Below the pieces are notes generated by a model. That model saw only the letters and a list, made by a program, of their open reading frames with translations, ran no database searches and had not been told where the DNA came from. Position numbers and translations under genes: made by a program. Positions 27,711 to 36,809 of a stretch of 64,000 nucleotides of DNA are shown here, piece after piece. Source of the stretch: Dyadobacter psychrotolerans (lineage in GTDB: Bacteria > Bacteroidota > Bacteroidia > Cytophagales > Spirosomataceae); contig NZ_SMFL01000014.1 in NCBI RefSeq assembly GCF_004349265.1, positions 62,001 to 126,000 of the forward strand, written 5' to 3'. The stretch's first letter is position 1. Each line of letters starts with the position of its first letter.

Positions 27711-28544
27711 TCAATATCTCTTTTTCACCCACTTCCAGGTTTTAAATCTCTCAACAGAAGGCGTGGGGGCTCCACTGTTGAGAAGATCATAAAATAAGTG
27801 TTTGATTAATTGATCAGTAATACCTTGTGGCACAACATAATGCGCTCTTCTTCCTTGCTCTTTTTGCAAGGAATTTTTCTCAAAAAATGGTTTAACATAG
27901 TGATATATTTCCCATCTAATATTGTTAAGCAACTCAACAATCTTGGTAACCTGATAGTTAAATATGTCATCATGAAACTGAGCATAAAATTCAGGAATGA
28001 GTTCAAAACCTTCTTCGGAAGTAATTTTAATATCGCTTCGTAAAAATATGTCCTGTATCTTTTTCACATTTCGAGACAATACTAAATGATTGTGCTTTGA
28101 AATATTTCCACAAATAACAATTGCTTCCCGCCGTGTTATTTTTGGAGTAAAATTCTGCTGAACGGTTGGAAACCATAATTTTCGTGTCTTACCCCTAATT
28201 GTGAAATTCACGTCTGTATCCAACCAAGTAACCGCTTCATTTAATACTTTCCTGAGCTTTGAAACCTTTCTGTTTAGAAGTGGTTTCCTAAGGGAGCTCG
28301 ACAACCCTTCAATAGAGTTTGGACGCCCGTCTCCTGGGGGCATTGTCAGCAGATCAACAAGATGAATGTTAAAATATTTTTGATTAATTTCTGTTTTAAG
28401 TATTACTACATGGCTTCCATCATCGCAATCTTGCAATTCAAATATCATATTGTTAACCATCTCATTAATTGATGCCACGCAGCTGGTTAAATACAAAATC
28501 TCTAACTCGATAGGTGATAAATGCTCGGGCGGTTGTTTGGACAT
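27711..28544 (-). CDS. Unrecognised 277-residue protein in AT-rich island
   Basis: No signal peptide or membrane segment. The sequence is mixed helix with a Leu-rich N-terminus (LSPIELEILYLTSCVASINEMVN) and a middle segment TRREAIVICGNISKHNHLVLSRNVKKI, which faintly recalls the R...H motif of HEPN-type proteins; this is too weak to name a family. The C-terminus is basic and aromatic (FKTWKWVKKRY). It faces the broken DUF262 gene and may be part of the same acquired segment. Confidence 0.6.
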   Translation of the reverse strand: MSKQPPEHLSPIELEILYLTSCVASINEMVNNMIFELQDCDDGSHVVILKTEINQKYFNIHLVDLLTMPPGDGRPNSIEGLSSSLRKPLLNRKVSKLRKVLNEAVTWLDTDVNFTIRGKTRKLWFPTVQQNFTPKITRREAIVICGNISKHNHLVLSRNVKKIQDIFLRSDIKITSEEGFELIPEFYAQFHDDIFNYQVTKIVELLNNIRWEIYHYVKPFFEKNSLQKEQGRRAHYVVPQGITDQLIKHLFYDLLNSGAPTPSVERFKTWKWVKKRY

Positions 28545-28775
28545 CTTTGACGAAAGTTCTGTTTATCAAAAATGATTGTATTGCGCTTTATAAACAAATT
28601 ATTAAGGTAAATATAAAGCAAATATTCCTTTACCAAATGTGTTTAAGGTCAATTTTGCCATCAAGTAAAGTGTACTAAAAAGCATTTGAATAGAGTATAG
28701 TTATTACACTTGATCAATATAAATGAAAACTTCTCCCTAACGGTCACGTCATCCCTCCCACACTGTGACATTTCG

Positions 28776-28810
28776 CCAATATTTTGAACAATTAGTGAAA
28801 TATCAACAAT
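28776..28810 (+). promoter_or_regulatory. Conserved 35-base upstream element, copy 2
   Basis: Starts CCAATATTTTGAACAATTAG and aligns without gaps to 20184-20218. Its end is 53 bases before the GG of the downstream -24 box, exactly as in copy 1. The shared core CAATTAGTKAAATAT is identical except for one base. Confidence 0.6.
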
Positions 28811-28861
28811 CAAAATGATGATACTTTTCTGTAAATATCTGATTTAAAGATACTTATATCA

Positions 28862-28878
28862 TGGCATGGGTATTGTTG
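28862..28878 (+). promoter_or_regulatory. Probable sigma-54 promoter for second AraC regulator
   Basis: TGGCATGGGTATTGTTG aligns to the perfect -24/-12 site at 20270-20286. GG at -24 is intact and spacing is right, but the -12 dinucleotide is GT rather than GC, so activity may be weaker. The flanking bases (AGTCARAT) are also conserved between the two copies. Confidence 0.5.
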
Positions 28879-28921
28879 TATAATAGTCAGATTGCGACTA
28901 TAACGGCAAAACCTTATCCTT

Positions 28922-29860
28922 ATGAGCAGTACCAACTTATACCCTAACCAATTCGTACCCCATTTCACTAATGGGAAACTGGGATCAAAACCTGTGGTTC
29001 GGTCTGGATCACCGTTTGAAATACAATACCTGCAGTCAGCAGCCACAATTGAAACCGGGCAGCACGAAAAATTATGCTGCTTCCAGGTCATCTGGATCAA
29101 AAAAGGTTCCGGACGTTTTATGCTGGATATGGAGACATACCAGATCAATGACAATATACTTTACTTTATTTCTCCGGGGCAGCTTCACAAAGTGGAAGCC
29201 AATGGAATGATCGAAGGGTACAGGATCAACTTTTCGCCGGAATTTTTAAAAATGTCGGGCGGAATGAGTGGTCTTCCTTTCGCAACCGGGGTCAAGGATC
29301 AGAAGGGCACTGCTCCGATCATCCGTGTTGGTCAGGATATACAGATGGAAATTGAGGTGGTAGTTAAAACCATGATGCAGGAATGTGCAAACGATTATCC
29401 CTTAAAATCTGAGATCCTGATGGGTTTATTAAAAATCTTCATTGCCTATTTTTCAAGGAGATTTGAAATAAAGGAACAAATTGAAACCCAGAAAAGTGAT
29501 GCTGAGCTTTTCAACCGGTTTATGCTGTCACTGGATAACAATTTCGTTTCAAAAAAGAATGTAGCCGACTATGCTGATGAATTTTCCGTAACGCCTAACT
29601 ATTTCAGCGAAATCATAAAAAAGGTATCCGGCTCTACGGCAAGCCATCACATTCAGCAAAAAATCGTACTGGAAGCTAAACGGGCACTGTTATGCTCAGA
29701 AACAACCATGAAAGAAATCGCCTTTCAGCTGGGCTTCAATGATGCAGCCCATTTCAGCAAGTTTTATAAAAATGTGACAGGCAAAAACTTTACGGAGTAC
29801 AAGAGGGCCTTCGGCGATCAGCAGTCGGCCGTCGGTATCTCTGGCAGTGTAAGTCGTTAA
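28922..29860 (+). CDS. AraC-family transcriptional regulator (paralog)
   Basis: 312 residues, homologous over its whole length to the regulator at 20362-21264: cupin-like half (FQVIWIKKGSGRFMLDMETYQI, YFISPGQLHKV) and AraC double helix-turn-helix (ADEFSVTPNYFSEIIKK; MKEIAFQLGFNDAAHFSKFY). The paralog ends at the usual FSEFKKTIA, while this one runs on for about 13 residues (GDQQSAVGISGSVSR) into DNA with CGGC-type short repeats, so the tail is probably a late addition. It precedes lpdA and a TonB receptor, possible targets. Confidence 0.9.
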   Translation: MSSTNLYPNQFVPHFTNGKLGSKPVVRSGSPFEIQYLQSAATIETGQHEKLCCFQVIWIKKGSGRFMLDMETYQINDNILYFISPGQLHKVEANGMIEGYRINFSPEFLKMSGGMSGLPFATGVKDQKGTAPIIRVGQDIQMEIEVVVKTMMQECANDYPLKSEILMGLLKIFIAYFSRRFEIKEQIETQKSDAELFNRFMLSLDNNFVSKKNVADYADEFSVTPNYFSEIIKKVSGSTASHHIQQKIVLEAKRALLCSETTMKEIAFQLGFNDAAHFSKFYKNVTGKNFTEYKRAFGDQQSAVGISGSVSR

Positions 29861-29907
29861 TAAACATAAATTCATTTTACGGATTGGCATTGACAGTGAG
29901 CATGTAT

Positions 29908-29950
29908 TTCGGCACTGATTGCCGAAAGCCGACCACCGAATGCCGAAAGC
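29908..29950. repeat. GCCGAAAGC palindromic repeat in front of lpdA
   Basis: TTCGGCA/TGCCGAA form a perfect 7-bp hairpin with a 5-base loop (29908-29926), and TGCCGAAAGC occurs twice (29920-29929, 29941-29950). A related block of opposite sense (CGGCGATCAGCAGTCGGC) lies at the end of the AraC gene. It occupies the lpdA leader directly before its start codon. Confidence 0.55.
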
Positions 29951-29961
29951 ACTCACAAAAT

Positions 29962-31365
29962 ATGACCAACTTCGACATGATCGTTATCGGCTCGGGGCCG
30001 GGCGGATACACCGCGGCCATACGCGCAGCACAACTGGGATACAAAACAGCAATCGTAGAAAAATACCCTTCGCTGGGTGGCACCTGTACCAATGTCGGCT
30101 GTATACCTGCAAAGGCGTTGCTGGACAGCACCGAACACTATCATAATGCCCTGACCAAGTTTAAAAATTTCGGCATTCACTTGGATTCGGTCAGAGTGGA
30201 CCGTGAGCAATTTTTTAAAAGAAAGTCGGATGTGGTCATTCAGAATGTAGCGGGAATCAATTTTCTGATGAAGAAAAATAAAATCACGGTTATTTATGGC
30301 ACTGCATCGTTCTTGAATAATGAAGATATTGAAATCAAAGATGTGGCGGGCTCCGTGCAAACCGTGAAAGGAAAATACATCATCATTGCCACGGGATCAA
30401 AACCGGTTTCAATTCCCAATGTCCCCATCGATAAAGAGCGGATCATTACTTCTACCGAAGCACTTTCTCTGCCGGAAATTCCGGCAAGCATGGCCATCAT
30501 CGGTGGCGGGGTTATCGGCGTGGAAATGGCTTCTGTCTATGCCCGAATAGGCGTCAAGGTTACCATCATCGAATACGCTGACAGACTGATACCGACCATG
30601 GACCAGGAACTCGGCAAAGAGTTACAAAAGATCCTTGCAAAAAACGGTATTCAGATCCTAGTAAGCCAGAAAGTCCAGTCGGCCAAAAACAACGGCAAAG
30701 ATGTTACGGTAAATTTTTTAGATAAAGACCAAAGCGTGCAGAAGCTAAATGCCGATTATTGCCTGGTCGCTGTCGGAAGAGGACCGTTCACAAAAGGCCT
30801 TGGTCTGGAAAATACCCGTATTGAGCTTGACGAAAAGGGGCGGATACTAACCAATGCAAAGCTGGAAACAACCCTTGAAAATGTGTTTGCTATTGGCGAT
30901 GTGATCAAAGGTCCGATGCTTGCGCATAAAGCGGAAGATGAAGCGGTGTTTGTAGTTGAAACTATTGCCGGCAGTAAACCACATATCAAATACAACCTGA
31001 TTCCGGCTGTGGTTTACACGTGGCCCGAAGTCGCCAGCGTAGGCGCAACGGAAGAGGAATTAATCAAAAACGGGATTGCATACAGGAAGGGGAAATTTCC
31101 CTTTACAGCAAGCGGAAGAGGCAGAGCCGCCGGTGATACGGAAGGATTTAGCAAAGTGCTTTCCGATCCCAGATACGGTGAAATTTTGGGTGTACATATT
31201 ATTGGTGCCAGGGCTGCAGATCTTATCGGGCAAGCCGTAATCAATATGGAATTTGAAATAACAGACAGCGCATCTACGACGATTTCCTACGCACATCCTA
31301 CCTATTCGGAAACCCTGAAGGAAGCTTATCTGATTGCTTCCGGCAAAGGTTCTTTAAACATCTGA
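29962..31365 (+). CDS. lpdA: Dihydrolipoyl dehydrogenase (E3)
   Basis: 467 residues from the ATG at 29962; an upstream in-frame start at 29884 would add 26 residues encoded by repeat DNA, so the later start is chosen. The FAD motif is IVIGSGPGGYTAA, the redox pair Cys42/Cys47 sits in GGTCTNVGCIPAK, the NAD motif is IIGGGVIGVEMAS, and the C-terminal active-site pair lies in AHPTYSET. The enzyme reoxidises lipoamide in 2-oxoacid dehydrogenase complexes or the glycine system. No E1 or E2 gene is nearby, so it serves a complex encoded elsewhere or a special role here. Confidence 0.9.
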   Translation: MTNFDMIVIGSGPGGYTAAIRAAQLGYKTAIVEKYPSLGGTCTNVGCIPAKALLDSTEHYHNALTKFKNFGIHLDSVRVDREQFFKRKSDVVIQNVAGINFLMKKNKITVIYGTASFLNNEDIEIKDVAGSVQTVKGKYIIIATGSKPVSIPNVPIDKERIITSTEALSLPEIPASMAIIGGGVIGVEMASVYARIGVKVTIIEYADRLIPTMDQELGKELQKILAKNGIQILVSQKVQSAKNNGKDVTVNFLDKDQSVQKLNADYCLVAVGRGPFTKGLGLENTRIELDEKGRILTNAKLETTLENVFAIGDVIKGPMLAHKAEDEAVFVVETIAGSKPHIKYNLIPAVVYTWPEVASVGATEEELIKNGIAYRKGKFPFTASGRGRAAGDTEGFSKVLSDPRYGEILGVHIIGARAADLIGQAVINMEFEITDSASTTISYAHPTYSETLKEAYLIASGKGSLNI

Positions 31366-31395
31366 TTTTAAGAGGCAAATCCGCCGCTCACTCCT

Positions 31396-33981
31396 ATGAA
31401 AAACCTATATTTTATTTTATTCTGTATCATCGCCTGCCAGGCTACCTGTCTGGCGCAATCAACCGGACGAGTCACCGGTAAGGTGAACGATGCCGAAGGT
31501 TTGCCCATGGCCGGTGCCAATATTCTGATCCTGGAAACGGGTACCGGTACTGCTACAGACAGCGCCGGGGATTTCTCTTTTACAGATCTCAGAGCTGGCC
31601 GGATCACATTGAAAATTTCTTTTGTGGGTTACGCAGATGTAGTTGAAAATTTAAAAATCAAGGCAAACTCAACTAACGAAATTACCATAAAATTATCCAT
31701 ACGCCCTATCGCAGGGGATGAAGTAGTTATTACCTCATCCAGACGTCCTGAAAAAATAACCCGCGCGCCGGCAACCATCAGTGTCATTAGTGCCAGTGAC
31801 CTGGAAGAAAGTGCATCTTTTAATCCGGCTGAATTGCTGTCTAAAATACAGGGAGTTGAATTTGTCAGGACTGGTGTCAACAGCATCAGTATTAATGCAA
31901 GGGGATTTAACAGTGCATTTAATACCAAGATCTTGCAAATGACAGATGGCCGTAACAGTATGCTTGCGGGAGCAAACGGTTTGCCGCCAGGTATGATGAA
32001 TACCGTAGTCAAGGAAGATATCGAACGCCTTGAGATTGTCCTGGGACCTAACTCAGCCCTTTATGGCCCGAACGCACACAACGGAATTTTCAATACCATC
32101 ACCAAAGATCCAAGAAAATACCAGGGTACTACTGTTGCGCTTACGGCAGGCAACCAACAGGTGTTTAGCGGAAGGTTCAGGCATGCCACCAAGATTAATG
32201 AACACTGGGCCTATAAGGTTACCGGAGAGTACACCACTGGTAAAGACTTTAATTTTAAAGACAGTGTTTACGCCGGCGGAGGTGTTTACGGTCCCGCAGT
32301 AGTGATTCCTGAAAGGATTTCATCGTATCAGTTTAAGTATATCAAAGGCGAAGCACATTTGTTTTACAACTTCACACCGCGATCCTACGCGGCGCTTACC
32401 TACGGCAGAAGCAACAGCACTTATTTGAACGTAACAAACCTGACCCGCAACTACCAGCAGGACTGGATATTCACCTTTCTTCAGGGACGATTTGTCACTC
32501 CGCATCTGTTTGTTCAGTTCTACCAAACCTGGGCTGATGCAGGGAAGTCCTTCGGTGTTGCCAGCTACACCCGAGATTTCTGGAACCGTACCCACAGCAC
32601 CATTACAGATCCGGCCAATCCAGCTTTTGCGGCTACGGGTTATTTGGCACCGGATCAGGCCGAAGAATATGCCATGCGCGTAGGCAATGTATTTAAAGAA
32701 AATTCCAAAAGGCTTAATTCGGAAATACAGTATAATTATGACTTCGAACATGCCGGTTTATTCTTAATTGCAAGTGCCACTTATCAGAAAGACGAGCCTG
32801 ACACGTACGGGTCAATTCTGGTTGATAAAGTTCAAAAGGTCGATATTACTCAATACGGTGCGGCTTTACAGCTTGAAAAAACATTGCCTGGCGATGTCAA
32901 ATTTACCGCCGCGGCCAGGATAGATCATCACAGTCTGTTCGGTGAAATGTTTTCCCCAAAATTCGGACTGGTGAAAGGAATCGGATCCGGCGCAATGCGG
33001 CTGACATGGGGCAGGGCCTTTGCTGCACCGATCATTCTCTTTCAGCGTGCCAGCGTTTTCGGACTGATATTCGGTAATGGGAACGGTGTTAAGTATATTC
33101 CTAACGGGGCCAACACCAACGACCCAGCCGCCATTACTAAGACTACACCTTTGAGTCCCGAACAAATAAATACCTGGGAGCTGGGCTACAAGGGAAAAGT
33201 CACCAAAAAGATTTATGTGGATGTAAATGCATATTACGGCAAAAGTAAGAATTTCCTCAGCCCTGCCATTTCGGTAGGTGGAAGGACTGTGAGCGTTGGG
33301 GATTTTCCGATCGAAACCAATACATTGCTGTTTCCAGGAACCGTCACTAACTCAGGAATACTAAATGGAGCCGCTTTTTCCACCTACTTCAATTATGGAG
33401 AAGTTTCGTCCTACGGCGCAGATGCCGGCCTGAATTATTATGCTAACAGTAAGATTAGTATAGCTTTAAAATATTCCTGGTTCGGATCAGACATTACCAG
33501 TGAAAATATTAAAAACGATGCCAACAAAGATGGCTACGTAGCCGTCGATGAGCGTAGTTTAAATGCGCCAAAAAACAGGATTATGGGCAGCATTTCTATT
33601 CAGGATCTGTTGCATAGCAAAGTCTTCTGTAACATTTCTGCCCGGTGGGTCCAGCAGTTTGACATGTACTCGGGGAGCCAGATCGGTACCAGGGAAGGCA
33701 AAGGAAAAAGGGGAATGGTGTACGGAGGTAAAAATCCCATCAACGACCAGCCACGTTATTATGCCAAAAATTTTGACTGGGGACCCATTGGCGGTTTTAC
33801 GACTTTTGACATTTCCGCTGGATATAAAGTATCTGAACTGATGAGTCTGAACGGCAGTATTAGCAATGCTTTTAACACAAAACAAATTGAGTTTGTTGCC
33901 TCTCCATCAATTGGGCGTTTATATTCTGTGGAACTTAAAGTAAATGTTGCTGCCAAGAATAAAAAACCTGGTTCATTATAA
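31396..33981 (+). CDS. TonB-dependent outer membrane receptor
   Basis: 861 residues. A signal peptide ends at LAQ (residue 20); a carboxypeptidase-like regulatory domain spans about 23-105 (GRVTGKVNDAEGLPMAGANI, FVGYADVVENLKI); the plug follows at about 115-235 (APATISVISASDLEES, PNSALYGPNAHNGIFNTITK); the rest is a 22-strand-type barrel. The family imports large or scarce nutrients using TonB energy. It is not paired with a SusD-like lipoprotein, so it is not a typical glycan-uptake SusC. The last residues (NVAAKNKKPGSL) extend beyond the final strand. It follows lpdA by 30 bases. Confidence 0.9.
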   Translation: MKNLYFILFCIIACQATCLAQSTGRVTGKVNDAEGLPMAGANILILETGTGTATDSAGDFSFTDLRAGRITLKISFVGYADVVENLKIKANSTNEITIKLSIRPIAGDEVVITSSRRPEKITRAPATISVISASDLEESASFNPAELLSKIQGVEFVRTGVNSISINARGFNSAFNTKILQMTDGRNSMLAGANGLPPGMMNTVVKEDIERLEIVLGPNSALYGPNAHNGIFNTITKDPRKYQGTTVALTAGNQQVFSGRFRHATKINEHWAYKVTGEYTTGKDFNFKDSVYAGGGVYGPAVVIPERISSYQFKYIKGEAHLFYNFTPRSYAALTYGRSNSTYLNVTNLTRNYQQDWIFTFLQGRFVTPHLFVQFYQTWADAGKSFGVASYTRDFWNRTHSTITDPANPAFAATGYLAPDQAEEYAMRVGNVFKENSKRLNSEIQYNYDFEHAGLFLIASATYQKDEPDTYGSILVDKVQKVDITQYGAALQLEKTLPGDVKFTAAARIDHHSLFGEMFSPKFGLVKGIGSGAMRLTWGRAFAAPIILFQRASVFGLIFGNGNGVKYIPNGANTNDPAAITKTTPLSPEQINTWELGYKGKVTKKIYVDVNAYYGKSKNFLSPAISVGGRTVSVGDFPIETNTLLFPGTVTNSGILNGAAFSTYFNYGEVSSYGADAGLNYYANSKISIALKYSWFGSDITSENIKNDANKDGYVAVDERSLNAPKNRIMGSISIQDLLHSKVFCNISARWVQQFDMYSGSQIGTREGKGKRGMVYGGKNPINDQPRYYAKNFDWGPIGGFTTFDISAGYKVSELMSLNGSISNAFNTKQIEFVASPSIGRLYSVELKVNVAAKNKKPGSL

Positions 33982-34056
33982 GGTAATAATAGCAGAACTG
34001 ACGCTACAACTGATTATATTTAGTAACAACATTCTGTAACAAGCAATTAAAGAGTC

Positions 34057-36804
34057 ATGAATATGCAGGGACCGGAAGTTGAGGGCAAAGATTTTTTTAC
34101 AAAACAAACCTACATAGAAGCTATATCTGAGGCGCACGAAGTGTCACCCGAAGAAGAGATCTCGCTGATGCGGGAAGCACTTGAAGAAAAAGGTACCCTG
34201 CTTTCGCTAAGTAAAGAAATAGTTAAAATCAGGGCAAAAAAAGACCTTAATAAATTAATCAAAGAAACATTTAGTAAGCTTTTTTATTTTTACCATTGTA
34301 CCATTGCCATTGTAAACGAAGACAAAAAGACATTCCGGGCATTTCTCCTGGATCCTGATTCCAGGATTAAAATTCATGAAAAATACCAGCACCTGATCAC
34401 TCAGCCTATTGTTCTTCACAATGGTTTCGACGACCGTGTACTGAATTCCGACGTTCCGCTAATCATTGACTTTGATGCGCTCGGCGAGACCGACAAAATA
34501 CCATGGCATGTAAGGATCATGCGTGAGTCGGGCATTATGGAAGTCGTTGGAGCTGCGTTGTCTATGGATCAGGAACGGTTCGCATCGATCTGGTTTTATT
34601 CGGACAGGAAAAATAATTTTACACAGCGCGACCTTTGGTTGATCGCTGGGATTGCTACGTTGATTTCTCCGGCTATCGCAAACATTATTGCCGGCGAGCA
34701 GGTTGAAAAGAAGATCAGAGAAGCCGATGCGCTGCTTTTTATCAGTGACGCGATTGCGAGCGTAAATAATAGAAACGACCTGCTTGATGTATTTAACAAA
34801 TCGTTGAAAAAGCTGTTCTACTTTACGCACAGTATGATTCTAACATTAAGTGAAGATGGACAACAGTTATCACCTTTAATTTTGGATCCTGATTCAATCA
34901 GCAGGCACGACCCTGATTATCAACATATCGCTTCGGGATGGCTGGCTGTTAATGATGAGTTTTTAGACAGGATACTTTCCTCCAAAGATCCTTTTATATT
35001 TGATGTATTAGCAGAAGCAGGGAAAGAAGGCTCACCAGATTGTCTGCAATTAAATTTGAGAACAGGCGTAAAGCAGATCATGTGTGTGACATTGCGCCGG
35101 TCGGACCAGCAGCCATTGGGAATATTAGCCTTATACAATGACACCATCAATGGTTTCTCAGAAAATTACCGCGCGCTGATAAAGGGCATCTCCTATCATT
35201 TATCGACCGCTATTTCTAAAATTCTATATCTGGAAGACATTAGCCGCCGCGATGAAGAAAACCGGATTCTGCTCGAAATCAGCAATGAACTCGTAGCTGT
35301 AAAGGAAAAGAATGACATTTTGAAAATCATCTCTGTTTCCCTAAAAAAATATTTCAATTACACAGACAGTCATATTGTCATTTACAACACCAGCGCCAGA
35401 ACATATAAGACATATATTTTCCATGCCCGGGATCAAGTACTGGAAAGTCAAGAATTTCAGGCGATGATCCGAACTGAGATACCTGAAAATGAAGAGATCA
35501 TAGATTATTCTCATCAACCGATCATTGTCAATGTTGACGATCTTGTTGATTCTGAATTCCAATGGGGTCAGCAGATTCATCAGATGGGAATCAGCGAATA
35601 CATCCGTGTGAAGCTGACCGACGGAGATCAAATCATAGGTTTGTTCATGCTGCTTTCGGAACAGAAAAATGCTTTTGCTCAAAGTAAAAGTTTGCTTCAA
35701 AAGATCTCTTTTCAGTTTTCAAAAGCCATTGCTAACCTGATCGCCAATGAAAAAATAGCTTCGCAGCTCGAGCAGATCAACCGTTACAAACAACAGCTCG
35801 AAGAAGAGAAACTCTACCTGCAGCAGGAAGTCAGTGCAGGGCTCACTTACGATGATATCGTAGGTTTTGGCACTGAAATGCAGAAGGTTTTTGGTCTTCT
35901 CTCTCAGGTGTCATTTGCAAATAGCACGGTGTTGATTTTGGGAGAAACCGGTACCGGCAAGGAACTGGTAGCCAGGGCACTTCACAATTCATCTTCCCGT
36001 AAAAACAAACTGATGGTGAAGGTAAACTGCGCTGCGCTGCCAGCCAACCTGATTGAAAGTGAATTGTTTGGCCATGAAAAAGGCAGTTTTACCGGCGCTA
36101 CCGAACGTCGGATCGGCAAATTTGAACTGGCTAATCACGGAACCTTATTCTTAGATGAGATCGGAGAAATGCCGCTTGATCTTCAGGTAAAACTGCTCAG
36201 GGCTATTCAGGAAAAGGAAATTGAGCGGGTTGGCGGAACAGCAGTCATTAAAACCGATGTTCGCATCATAGCGGCGACGAACCGCAATTTGCAGCAGGAA
36301 GTTGAAGCAGGGTGGTTTCGCAGGGACCTGTATTACAGGATCAATGTCTTTCCGATCACCCTACCTCCTCTTCGCGACCGTAAAGATGACATACCGGCAT
36401 TGGCCGCCCACTTTATAAAAAAATATGCCAGGAATACCGGAAAAAAAATCACGAGCATATCAGCTGGTGCGATGCAACAATTGATGGCTTACAACTGGCC
36501 TGGCAATGTACGGGAACTTGAACATCTGATAGAGCGCAGCGTGCTGATGAATAGTAATGGCATACTAAGACAGATGCATTTGCCCGACATAGCATCCCAG
36601 CAGAAAGATTACAGCGCCTCGCTTCATATCAAGACTTATCAGGAAAATGAAAGAGACTATATCATTGACATCCTCAACAGATGCGATGGAAGGATTTACG
36701 GCCGCGGGGGTGCAGCTGAATTACTGGATCTGAATATATCGACGCTGAATTCTAAAATTAAAAAACTCGGGATCCGCAAAGGAAAAACCCGCTATAAAAA
36801 GTAA
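34057..36804 (+). CDS. Sigma-54 activator with three GAF modules
   Basis: 915 residues. Three related modules of about 180 residues, GAF type, start near 47, 225 and 405, each opening with an LLxxSxxI helix and ending with an S.AIANIIA helix. A coiled coil (QLEEEKLYLQQEV, about 575-600) leads into the AAA+ domain (about 605-830) with Walker A GETGTGKE near 629, a GSFTGA loop near 676 (usual form GAFTGA), Walker B D700-E701, and a C-terminal Fis-type helix-turn-helix (about 882-906, GRGGAAELLDLNISTLNSKI). There is no receiver domain, so sensing is through the GAF array. The MFS transporter gene follows 5 bases after the stop, suggesting one operon. Confidence 0.9.
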   Translation: MNMQGPEVEGKDFFTKQTYIEAISEAHEVSPEEEISLMREALEEKGTLLSLSKEIVKIRAKKDLNKLIKETFSKLFYFYHCTIAIVNEDKKTFRAFLLDPDSRIKIHEKYQHLITQPIVLHNGFDDRVLNSDVPLIIDFDALGETDKIPWHVRIMRESGIMEVVGAALSMDQERFASIWFYSDRKNNFTQRDLWLIAGIATLISPAIANIIAGEQVEKKIREADALLFISDAIASVNNRNDLLDVFNKSLKKLFYFTHSMILTLSEDGQQLSPLILDPDSISRHDPDYQHIASGWLAVNDEFLDRILSSKDPFIFDVLAEAGKEGSPDCLQLNLRTGVKQIMCVTLRRSDQQPLGILALYNDTINGFSENYRALIKGISYHLSTAISKILYLEDISRRDEENRILLEISNELVAVKEKNDILKIISVSLKKYFNYTDSHIVIYNTSARTYKTYIFHARDQVLESQEFQAMIRTEIPENEEIIDYSHQPIIVNVDDLVDSEFQWGQQIHQMGISEYIRVKLTDGDQIIGLFMLLSEQKNAFAQSKSLLQKISFQFSKAIANLIANEKIASQLEQINRYKQQLEEEKLYLQQEVSAGLTYDDIVGFGTEMQKVFGLLSQVSFANSTVLILGETGTGKELVARALHNSSSRKNKLMVKVNCAALPANLIESELFGHEKGSFTGATERRIGKFELANHGTLFLDEIGEMPLDLQVKLLRAIQEKEIERVGGTAVIKTDVRIIAATNRNLQQEVEAGWFRRDLYYRINVFPITLPPLRDRKDDIPALAAHFIKKYARNTGKKITSISAGAMQQLMAYNWPGNVRELEHLIERSVLMNSNGILRQMHLPDIASQQKDYSASLHIKTYQENERDYIIDILNRCDGRIYGRGGAAELLDLNISTLNSKIKKLGIRKGKTRYKK

Positions 36805-36809
36805 ATTCT

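Larger units (their letters stand above)
28545..28921. other. Divergent intergenic region, 377 bases
   Basis: AT-rich DNA between the unknown minus-strand gene and the second AraC gene. It contains the second copy of the 35-base element and the matching -24/-12 region, listed separately. No clear promoter for the minus-strand gene was found. Confidence 0.6.

Noticed and set aside
24192..28900. Search for CRISPR, integrase or tRNA attachment site around the island
   Set aside because: No regular repeat-spacer pattern, integrase gene or tRNA was found; the island call rests on composition and content only.
29884..29961. Upstream start adding 26 residues to lpdA
   Set aside because: The extra residues are encoded by the GCCGAAAGC repeat and precede the normal FAD-motif N-terminus.
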